From: an uncultured Bacilli bacterium
GTDB lineage: Bacteria; Bacillota_I; Bacilli_A; RF39; UBA660
Length of the DNA: 19,096 bases
Assembly: GCA_947629425.1 (NCBI GenBank)
Contig: CANRDR010000011.1
Coordinates: forward strand, 1-19,096
Direction of reading: 5' to 3'
Shown in pieces: positions 1 to 6,905 of this stretch. The translations under genes and the position numbers were made by a program. The notes beneath the pieces were generated by a model. That model worked only from the letters and a program-made list of their open reading frames with translations. It did not search any database and was not told the origin of the DNA. Each line of letters begins with the position of its first letter. Within the stretch, counting starts at the first letter, position 1.

Positions 1-500
1 ACTGGAAAACCTTTTACAAAATCATATGAAAATGCTCTATATCCAGTCATTATATCTTTTATTTTATTTTTAAATATTTTATTTATAAATAATCTTACTA
101 ATCTATTTCCAAAGTTATGAAATAATCTTTTATTTTCTTTAAAATATGTACTAGATAATCTATCTCCTATTACCATATCTGCTTTTCCACTAAGTATTAA
201 ATCACACATTTCTTTAGCGTTTTCTTTAGGATATGTATCATCACCATCAATCATTAAGTAACAATCAGCATCAATATCTCTAAACATACTTCTTATTACA
301 TTTCCTTTACCTTGTTTATATTCATATCTAACAATTGCACCAGCCGAAGATGCTATTTTATCTGTATTATCTGTTGAATTATTATCATATACATATATAT
401 CTGCATCAGGTAATGCCTTTTTATAATCCTTTACAACTTTTTCTATTGTTTTTGATTCATTATAGCATGGTATTAATACTGCTATTTTATTTTTTTTCAT
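1..500 (-). CDS. DPM1-like family 2 glycosyltransferase (3' end outside window)
   Basis: Partial gene: 166 N-terminal codons lie in the window and the rest continues past the left edge. I translated it by hand from the ATG at 498-500. The product starts MKKNKIAVLIPCYNES and shows a GT-A nucleotide-sugar fold: the PCYNES strand-1 motif (residues 11-16), DNNSTDNT (about 39-46), a GKGNVIRSMF stretch (about 64-73), and the metal-binding DGDDTYP (about 85-91). The visible end, DIMTGYRAFSYDF, resembles the acceptor-side loop of DPM/DPG-synthase-like GT2 enzymes. Such proteins usually transfer a sugar from a nucleotide donor to polyprenyl phosphate on the inner face of the membrane, and many carry C-terminal membrane segments that cannot be checked here. 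AAGAGGAGT lies about 5 bases before the ATG. It diverges from the GT-C-like gene at 722, which suggests a donor/transferase pair (inference). Enzyme class is fairly sure; the sugar is unknown. Confidence 0.88.
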   Translation of the reverse strand, partial: MKKNKIAVLIPCYNESKTIEKVVKDYKKALPDADIYVYDNNSTDNTDKIASSAGAIVRYEYKQGKGNVIRSMFRDIDADCYLMIDGDDTYPKENAKEMCDLILSGKADMVIGDRLSSTYFKENKRLFHNFGNRLVRLFINKIFKNKIKDIMTGYRAFSYDFVKGFP

Positions 501-520
501 AAATACTCCTCTTCTACCTT

Positions 521-627
521 ATAATCTCTCATAAATAGTTTACAATGAATATTATTAAATGAAAAGTATATTTTATTTAAAATTCAATTTTTTTATAAAA
601 AGTATTTATAATTATTTATGAGATTAT
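521..627. repeat. Inverted repeat pair in the divergent intergenic region
   Basis: ATAATCTCTCATAAATA at 521-537 and TTATTTATGAGATTAT at 612-627 are near-perfect inverted copies, differing by one extra GA in the left arm. They sit between the two divergent start codons, and the right arm is just upstream of the promoter of the gene at 722. They could be paired regulator sites or the ends of a small decayed element. A related hairpin with the same TTATGAGATTAT core lies at 15795-15838. Chance similarity in such AT-rich DNA is possible. Confidence 0.4.
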
Positions 628-652
628 CTATATTTAAAAAATAAAAAAATAT

Positions 653-681
653 TTTACATTAAATTTTACAAATGTTATAAT
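653..681 (+). promoter_or_regulatory. Sigma-70-type promoter with extended -10 for the GT-C-like gene
   Basis: TTTACA at 653-658 matches the -35 consensus at five of six positions. After a 17-base spacer comes TATAAT at 676-681, preceded by TG at 673-674, which makes an extended -10 (TGTTATAAT). The expected start of transcription is near 688, giving a leader of about 34 bases before the ATG at 722. It is the best promoter match I see in the window. Confidence 0.75.
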
Positions 682-689
682 AAAATTAA

Positions 690-721
690 GAAAGGATTTA
701 GAGTAATTCTAAAATACAAAT
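690..721 (+). promoter_or_regulatory. Distant ribosome binding site with hairpin in the spacer
   Basis: The only Shine-Dalgarno-like sequence before the ATG at 722 is GAAAGGA at 690-696, about 25 bases away, which is too far for normal use. No ATG, GTG or TTG lies in frame between it and 722, and TAA at 710-712 stops that frame. The spacer holds a perfect 6-bp inverted repeat, TTTAGA (697-702) and TCTAAA (708-713), with a 5-base loop. If folded, it leaves about 8 bases between the site and the ATG. The same palindrome may instead be a DNA operator, since a similar one overlaps the promoter at 14975. Confidence 0.5.
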
Positions 722-2524
722 ATGAAATTAAGTAAAACAAATATTTTTAATCTTATATATTCTTTTATAGCTACATGTGGATTTTATTTTTATATAAAAA
801 TGGATATGTCTTCAAATATTGTAGTACATTCTGATATATTATTCTGTATATTTTATTTTGTTTATTATTATTTTTTATATAAAATTACTAATGATAAAAA
901 AATAAATATATCATTTAAAAATAATATATTATTTTATATTTTTTCTTTATTTTTTGCTACTATACTTATCATTGGAAAGCAATTAGAGTATTACTCAGAA
1001 ATACTTTGGACTATCTCAACTGTATTAAAGATTGTTTTTTTAACAATTAGTTTAATTCCTATTTTTATTTTAATTAAAACTTTTATATCTAATTATAACT
1101 ACAAAATTTTAACTTTTAAAAATGAAAAATTTTTAAAAGTTAAAATTTTTGCAATTATTTCATTTTTTTCGTTATTAGTTTATTTAGCACTCTTTCCTGG
1201 TATATTCGGCTATGATGCTGGGTATCAGATTTATGAATTTATGTTTAAAGATGTACAAATTACGACACGTTTTTCGATTCCTACATCTTATCTATTATAT
1301 TTTTTTGTAAGTTTAGGACAAAAAATATTTAACTCTTACTCTATAGGATTCGGGATTTATACATTTTTACAGATGATTTTTTTAAACTATGTATGTTCAA
1401 AATTATTATATGAAGTTTATAAAAGAACAAAAAATAAATATATTACAATTGGTTTTATAATATTTTTTTCTTTATTTTTACCGCATCATATAATGCTAAT
1501 ATCAAGTACACAAGATGGTATATTTGCTGGAGTCTTTGTTTTATGTTTGATAGAACTAGTGAAAATATTCTTTGACAAAATACGCAATGGTAAAATTTTT
1601 ATAAAATTAGATATATTACTTTTTATATTATTTACATTAAGAAATAATGCTATATATATTATAATTCTTCTATTACCCTTTATATTGTTTCTTGACAAAA
1701 GAAACAATATAAAATTAATATTAATTTTATTAATTCCGGTGGTTTTGTTCAAATTTTATTCGGGACCAATTTTAAATAAATTAAATATAATAGATGAGAA
1801 CTCTACAGCAGAAATCTTAAGTGTTCCATCACAACAAATCGCTAGAGTAGTTATATATAACAAAAATGTTTTGACAGAAAAAGATATTCAAAATATCAAT
1901 AATTTTTATCCGAACTTTGATTTTACTAATTATCAATACAGACAATCTTTAGCAGATCCGATTAAAGGTCAATTAAATAATGAATATACTAAAAAAAATA
2001 TGAAAGAATATATTAAGTTATATTTTAAAATTGGCGTTAAGGCGCCAAAAGAATATATTGAAGCTTTTTTACTAAATTCTTTAGGACTATGGTATCCTAA
2101 CAAATACTATAATGATTCTAGAATGTATCATCCTTATTTAGAACTAGATATGTTAGATTCTAAATCGCATAATGAAAGATATATTATAATTAATAGAAAT
2201 TCTAAGCTGCCTTATATAAAAAACATTATATACTATGTTATGGAAAATAATAATTGGCAAAAAATTCCTATAATTTCATCCTTATTTAATATTAGCACTT
2301 ATTTATTAGTTTTACTATTTTCAATAATATATTTGCTATCCAAAAAAGCATTTAATAACCTAACTCCTTTAGTATTTATAATGGGGTACGCTATTACTAT
2401 TTGCGTTGCACCTGGTGCTCTTGTTCGTTATATGTATCCAATAATATTAGCTTCTCCAGTATTTGTAATCGCAATTTTAGAACCTTTCAAAACACATAAT
2501 AACATTAATAAGAAAAAACATTAA
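722..2524 (+). CDS. Polytopic GT-C-like membrane glycosyltransferase
   Basis: 600-residue, very hydrophobic protein with about a dozen predicted membrane segments: a block up to about residue 350, a soluble, probably outer-face segment at about 350-510, and a final membrane block. FPG-x3-YD-x3-Q at about residues 158-169 looks like the first outer loop of GT-C enzymes, where an acidic residue (D165) would be catalytic. GALVRYMYP near residues 565-573 is typical of the last helices of large GT-C-like proteins of Bacillota, including those filed as DUF6020; I make that match from memory. Such enzymes take sugar from a polyprenyl-phosphate donor and add it to polymers outside the membrane. It is the only convincing plus-strand gene here and a single transcription unit with its own promoter (653-681) and terminator (2534-2556). 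The divergent DPM1-like gene could make its donor. Fold class is likely; substrate unknown. Confidence 0.85.
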   Translation: MKLSKTNIFNLIYSFIATCGFYFYIKMDMSSNIVVHSDILFCIFYFVYYYFLYKITNDKKINISFKNNILFYIFSLFFATILIIGKQLEYYSEILWTISTVLKIVFLTISLIPIFILIKTFISNYNYKILTFKNEKFLKVKIFAIISFFSLLVYLALFPGIFGYDAGYQIYEFMFKDVQITTRFSIPTSYLLYFFVSLGQKIFNSYSIGFGIYTFLQMIFLNYVCSKLLYEVYKRTKNKYITIGFIIFFSLFLPHHIMLISSTQDGIFAGVFVLCLIELVKIFFDKIRNGKIFIKLDILLFILFTLRNNAIYIIILLLPFILFLDKRNNIKLILILLIPVVLFKFYSGPILNKLNIIDENSTAEILSVPSQQIARVVIYNKNVLTEKDIQNINNFYPNFDFTNYQYRQSLADPIKGQLNNEYTKKNMKEYIKLYFKIGVKAPKEYIEAFLLNSLGLWYPNKYYNDSRMYHPYLELDMLDSKSHNERYIIINRNSKLPYIKNIIYYVMENNNWQKIPIISSLFNISTYLLVLLFSIIYLLSKKAFNNLTPLVFIMGYAITICVAPGALVRYMYPIILASPVFVIAILEPFKTHNNINKKKH

Positions 2525-2533
2525 TTATAGTAA

Positions 2534-2556
2534 AAGACCAATGCTGAATTGGTCTT
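2534..2556. terminator. Bidirectional hairpin terminator
   Basis: AAGACCAAT (2534-2542), loop GCTGA, ATTGGTCTT (2548-2556): a perfect 9-bp stem. It is followed by CATTTATTTT on the plus strand and by a short T-run on the minus strand. It begins 10 bases after the stop of the plus-strand gene and lies 66 bases beyond the last stop of the eight-gene minus-strand operon, so it probably ends both. Confidence 0.85.
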
Positions 2557-2621
2557 CATTTATTTTACGTATAGCAAAAAGTTTATTTTTTGAAAAATAA
2601 TAATAATTTTTAAATACTAAT

Positions 2622-4652
2622 CTAATTCACAATATAGTCAATATATAAAGCATCATAATTAAATGAATCTCCATAATTCACTTCTAAATAAAAATTTTTA
2701 TCATTAGAAAAATCTATATCAATTATTTTATTATTATCTTTAGTAACTACACCATCATATATAATTTTTTTACCATTTTTAATTAATAATTGTACTACTC
2801 CATAATCATCATTATCTGGGATATTTTTTTCTGTATAAAAATTTAATTTTAATTTTCTTACATTTTTATCCATAACTGTAGATACTATAGTACTAGTATA
2901 TCCCGGATGTATATAATAGGTGTCATTATCTAACCGCTTAAAATCGCCTAATTTGTCACCTAATAATATTTTTGAATTTAATATAGATTCATCAAAAAGT
3001 GTTACATCTTTTTTCCAATCAGGATACAGTTTAAAAAAATAATTTAGATAATTTTTAATATCATCTTGCATCAATGGTTTTATTTTTTCATAAACATAAA
3101 CATTAATATTACCTTGTAATAGATATGGCCCAAGTACTTGTTTATACGAATTCCCTATTTCTTCTTTATTTATAATTAGAGTATTTGGATGTACCAAAAC
3201 TTGTTGTCCACTTTCACTAGTACCAACTTGAGTTTTATCCGAAACTACAACATATCTATATAATAAACTATTTATATTTAGACCATCTCTTAAATCTATG
3301 TTAGATGTATAATATAAATTACTTTTGATAATATCATCACCTATAGTATCGATTAAACTATCAGAAATATTGTCATTACTAGCAAAAAATGAAACTTTAC
3401 CATAATTGGTTGATATTAAATTTGATAAGTCTTGTTTAAATCTTAACAATTCATCATAATGTTCATATCTAAATTTATAATATACTGTATTTTGCGAAAT
3501 TATTGGTATTTTTTTATCTCTAAATATAAACGTCGTAGAAAAATTTATCATTACTAAAATATTTATAATTATTAAAAAGACTATTTTAATTTTCTTATTC
3601 TTTATAAAACTATAAATATAATAAATACCATATAATGAAAGTATTAATAAATAAAATGATATGCCTAAATAATGATGAACACCCATTCCTTGAATTCTAG
3701 TAAATAATATCCAAAAGAAAATAACATTTAAAAATGAATATAGAATTTGTTTATTCTTTTTCTTTAAACCAAAAATTATTCCAATAATAGATAATAAAAT
3801 AATAATTAATCCAAATTCATTATAAAAATTTATAAAATGATTTAGAAAGCTAACTTGGTATGCACTATAACTTGAACTATATGATTCTTTTAAAATTCTT
3901 AATGCCAATGGAGTCTGTAATAAAAAAACACATCCTAAAGTTGTTATACCTTCTATAAACATATTAAAAATTAAATTTTTTATTTTTTTCTTACCATCCT
4001 TTGTTAAAATTATTTGTAATATTCCAATTATTAGAATACTTATATAATAACTAACTACTGAAAATAAATACCAACGTCTACATAAAAATGGTAAATAAGC
4101 AACAATTCCATAAATAATTAATTTATGTAGAGAAATTTTATTAACTATATTATTATTAATTGCATTGTTATAACATAAAATAAGAGGTATAATACCTATT
4201 ATATCTGGTAAGCCTCGCAATAGACCCGACCAAAAATTTGTAAAACAAAATACAAAAATTACCATAGTTATAAATAATACATAATTTTTTCTTATTTTAA
4301 ATTCTTTACTAATTAAGAATAATATAGAAATCATTGTAGGAACTAAATATAGAAATATTAAACTTAATATATAGACTAATCTAGAATTTTTAATTAATAA
4401 AAAAAATGGAGTTATAAATAAAATAGGAAAAGAATTATAATCAGAAGTTCTAATAGTTTCAATTAAATATTTTAATCCTTGAAATAAACCGCCATTTTTA
4501 AAAATTCCAGATAAATAATCACATCTTAAATAGTATCCGACATAATCATATATATATACATTATCTTCATTATAAACATACATATAACCAAATATTAAAG
4601 ACAACATTAATATACCTATAAATATAAAAATCCAAAATCGTTTATTTTTCAC
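2622..4652 (-). CDS. GT-C-like membrane protein with large outer C-terminal domain
   Basis: About 676 residues. The N-terminal two-thirds hold some eleven membrane segments. The first outer loop has acidic and aromatic residues (YIYDYVGYYLRCDYL, about residues 33-47, then TSDYN), as in GT-C transferases that use polyprenyl-phosphate sugars. The last 270 or so residues are hydrophilic and probably form an outer domain. Start choice: a GTG at 4659-4661 is in frame but lies inside AAAGGTGA, the only ribosome binding site. The GTG at 4650-4652 has that site 8 bases upstream and gives a natural MKNKRFWIF start, so I prefer it. It begins just after the GtrB-type gene ends; GtrB plus GT-C is a common pairing in which one charges the lipid carrier and the other adds the sugar to the polymer outside. 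It is the last gene of the operon. Function is inferred from topology and partner, not from a diagnostic motif. Confidence 0.8.
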   Translation of the reverse strand: MKNKRFWIFIFIGILMLSLIFGYMYVYNEDNVYIYDYVGYYLRCDYLSGIFKNGGLFQGLKYLIETIRTSDYNSFPILFITPFFLLIKNSRLVYILSLIFLYLVPTMISILFLISKEFKIRKNYVLFITMVIFVFCFTNFWSGLLRGLPDIIGIIPLILCYNNAINNNIVNKISLHKLIIYGIVAYLPFLCRRWYLFSVVSYYISILIIGILQIILTKDGKKKIKNLIFNMFIEGITTLGCVFLLQTPLALRILKESYSSSYSAYQVSFLNHFINFYNEFGLIIILLSIIGIIFGLKKKNKQILYSFLNVIFFWILFTRIQGMGVHHYLGISFYLLILSLYGIYYIYSFIKNKKIKIVFLIIINILVMINFSTTFIFRDKKIPIISQNTVYYKFRYEHYDELLRFKQDLSNLISTNYGKVSFFASNDNISDSLIDTIGDDIIKSNLYYTSNIDLRDGLNINSLLYRYVVVSDKTQVGTSESGQQVLVHPNTLIINKEEIGNSYKQVLGPYLLQGNINVYVYEKIKPLMQDDIKNYLNYFFKLYPDWKKDVTLFDESILNSKILLGDKLGDFKRLDNDTYYIHPGYTSTIVSTVMDKNVRKLKLNFYTEKNIPDNDDYGVVQLLIKNGKKIIYDGVVTKDNNKIIDIDFSNDKNFYLEVNYGDSFNYDALYIDYIVN

Positions 4653-4653
4653 A

Positions 4654-5610
4654 TTAATCACCTTTATCTATTAAATTTTCAGATATTATAAATCTAGGTC
4701 TTTGTTTTGTTTCATTATACATTTTACCTATATATTCTCCTATTATACCTAAAGATAACATTTGAATACCACCTAATAACCATAATGAACATGATATAAA
4801 AGTCCAACCAGGTACTGTATGTCCTAATATTTTTACTATTAAACTATATACAGTCATTATTAAACTAATTGCGAATATTATAATACCTATATTTAATACT
4901 AATCTTATTGGTTTTACACTAAATGATGTAATTCCATCCCAAGCAAAATTTAACATCTTTTTTAATGGATATTTAGAAACACCTGCAAATCTTTCATTTC
5001 TTTCATAATAAACTACATCAGATTTATATCCTATTAATGGAAATATTCCTCTTAGAAATAAATTTACTTCTTTATAATCTTCAAAATTATCTAATACCTT
5101 TTTGCTAGTTAATCTATAATCTGCATGATTAAATACTATATCTACTCCCATAAATTTCATAAATTTATAAAATCCTTCAGCAGTTGTTCTTTTAAACCAA
5201 CTATCTTTTTTTCTTTTGTTTCTTACTCCATAAACTATTTCATTACCTTCATTATATTTATCTATCATTTCATCTATTGCATTAATATCGTCTTGTAAAT
5301 CTGCATCCATACTTATTACTATATCAGCATAGTTTTTTGCAGTTAATAATCCTGCTACTAATGCATTTTGGTGTCCTCTATTTCTAGATAAACATATTCC
5401 AGTAAATAGTTCTTCTTTTTTATTTATTTCTTTTATTAATTCCCAAGTTTTATCCTTTGATCCATCATTTACATAAACTACTCTACTTTTTTCACTTATT
5501 TTTTTTGATTTTATTAAATTAGTTAATTTTTCTTTTAATTTTTTTGTTGTTTCTTTTAAACATTCTTCTTCGTTGTAACATGGTATTACAACATATAATA
5601 TATTTTTCAT
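4654..5610 (-). CDS. GtrB-type polyprenyl-phosphate glycosyltransferase (GT2)
   Basis: 318 residues, full length for the family. It has VIPCYNEEE (residues 8-16), VNDGSKDKT (48-55), the metal-binding DADLQDD (102-108), and HADYRL (162-167), which forms part of the acceptor side in GtrB/ArnC-like enzymes. Two C-terminal membrane helices follow (about 236-258 and 270-292), and the end GEYIGKMYNETKQRP is the classic tail of this group. It should transfer a sugar from a nucleotide donor to undecaprenyl phosphate on the cytoplasmic face, for use by the GT-C protein encoded just downstream. AGGAGT sits 4 bases before the ATG. It lies 13 bases after the flavoenzyme gene and 1 base before the preferred start of the next. 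No small GtrA-type flippase gene is visible nearby. The sugar carried cannot be read from the sequence. Confidence 0.93.
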   Translation of the reverse strand: MKNILYVVIPCYNEEECLKETTKKLKEKLTNLIKSKKISEKSRVVYVNDGSKDKTWELIKEINKKEELFTGICLSRNRGHQNALVAGLLTAKNYADIVISMDADLQDDINAIDEMIDKYNEGNEIVYGVRNKRKKDSWFKRTTAEGFYKFMKFMGVDIVFNHADYRLTSKKVLDNFEDYKEVNLFLRGIFPLIGYKSDVVYYERNERFAGVSKYPLKKMLNFAWDGITSFSVKPIRLVLNIGIIIFAISLIMTVYSLIVKILGHTVPGWTFISCSLWLLGGIQMLSLGIIGEYIGKMYNETKQRPRFIISENLIDKGD

Positions 5611-5623
5611 ATCTACTCCTAGA

Positions 5624-6892
5624 TTATCTTATTTTCAATGCTAATTCTTTTGCTTTTAACATTGAATCTTCCATTGAATTATATATCCATGCACCATATC
5701 TACCTATAGTATATACATTTTTATTTTTTAAATCTTCCTTTACTTTATCTAATAATTCATTTGATTCTTTTGTAATATGAACATAAGCTGGATCCATAAC
5801 AATTGATACATATTCTTTTAATTTAACGTCATCATCAATAATACCTATATCTTTTAATCCTTTTAAAGTAAGTTTTAATTGTTTTTCAATTTCTTCTTCT
5901 GTTATCGCATTATGTTTATTATAGCCTATTTCTATATACATACTAAGTTTCTCTTCTCCTAATATGTTATTATAAAATCCGCATCTATAAAAGTTTATAT
6001 CTTTCGAAGGTATATATAACCAATGCTCTTTTTTACATAATGGAGATGCTTTGTCAAATCCCAAATTAAAAACTAAAACTTTATTATATGACATTTTATT
6101 GATTACAGAATCATATCCACCAAGTAATGATAAAAAGTGATTAAGTGGTATAGTATTTATGAGATATTCATATTTAATAGTTTCTCCGTTTGATAAAACT
6201 ACTAATTTATTATTTATATCTATTTTTTGTACTGAAACATTTAAAAGAACATTTTCTTTTTTTAAATTATTATATAATATTTCTATAAAACTTCCTGCTC
6301 CATTTTTAGGATATAAAAATGTATTGTTATAAGAATTAACTGTATGATTTCTCATATTATTAATTATTTCTTCTTTGTTAGCATATGGAAAAAATCTTCC
6401 CATTGAATCAACATCTAATTCTTTTAAATCTACTGCATATAATTTTTCATTGTATGGTTTTAAAAATTTTTCTACAATAGACTTTCCAAATTTACCATAT
6501 AACATATCTAAAAAATTATCATAGCTATCTTTCTCTTCTTTATTAAATAAATCATATAAACAATCTATAAATTCTTCTTTTTCTAATTGATGAATATTTG
6601 TTTGAAAAGGAAAATCAATAAATTTTCCATTATAAAAAATTTTTGTGCATTTCTCATTATGTATTATATCTTTTTTTGGCATTTTTTCTAAAAACTTTTT
6701 TTTAAATTCTTCAGTATTAAAATGAAAAAAATGTCCAGCATAATCCCAAATGTATTCACCTTTTTTTATTGTTCTACAATATCCCCCAACTTCGCTCTCT
6801 TTTTCTATTATCAAATAATCATCATCAATATAATTTGCAAAAGTTAGGCCTGATATACCAGCTCCTACTATTAAATATTTTACTTTTTTCAT
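5624..6892 (-). CDS. UDP-galactopyranose-mutase-like FAD-dependent enzyme
   Basis: 422 residues. The N-terminus is an FAD-binding Rossmann fold: GAGISG at 10-15, the ribose-binding acid E30, then EVGGYCRT (34-41). A second FAD contact appears near the C-terminus, TIGRYGAWIYNSMEDSM (about 395-411), which resembles the GRxGxYxYxxMDxxI signature of UDP-galactopyranose mutase. The protein also resembles the wider NAD(P)-binding/protoporphyrinogen-oxidase-like group often found in polysaccharide loci, and database naming could go either way. If it is a true mutase it would turn UDP-galactopyranose into UDP-galactofuranose for the transferases in this operon; I could not confirm the substrate-site residues. 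GGAG lies 7 bases before the ATG. The preceding GT fusion gene ends with TGA 13 bases upstream. Confidence 0.72.
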   Translation of the reverse strand: MKKVKYLIVGAGISGLTFANYIDDDYLIIEKESEVGGYCRTIKKGEYIWDYAGHFFHFNTEEFKKKFLEKMPKKDIIHNEKCTKIFYNGKFIDFPFQTNIHQLEKEEFIDCLYDLFNKEEKDSYDNFLDMLYGKFGKSIVEKFLKPYNEKLYAVDLKELDVDSMGRFFPYANKEEIINNMRNHTVNSYNNTFLYPKNGAGSFIEILYNNLKKENVLLNVSVQKIDINNKLVVLSNGETIKYEYLINTIPLNHFLSLLGGYDSVINKMSYNKVLVFNLGFDKASPLCKKEHWLYIPSKDINFYRCGFYNNILGEEKLSMYIEIGYNKHNAITEEEIEKQLKLTLKGLKDIGIIDDDVKLKEYVSIVMDPAYVHITKESNELLDKVKEDLKNKNVYTIGRYGAWIYNSMEDSMLKAKELALKIR

Positions 6893-6905
6893 ATTTATAC
6901 TCCAT

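Noticed and set aside
517..545. Minus-strand promoter for the left-edge transferase (TTGTAA, 16 bases, TATAAG)
   Set aside because: Only a moderate match, and the predicted start would fall on the ribosome binding site itself, so it was not listed as a feature.
1486..1752. Minus-strand open frame of 88 codons
   Set aside because: It lies wholly inside the GT-C-like gene, has no ribosome binding site and a composition expected of a shadow frame.
5544..5780. Plus-strand open frame of 78 codons
   Set aside because: It is antisense to the GtrB-type and flavoenzyme genes; it has no start signals and no recognisable motif.
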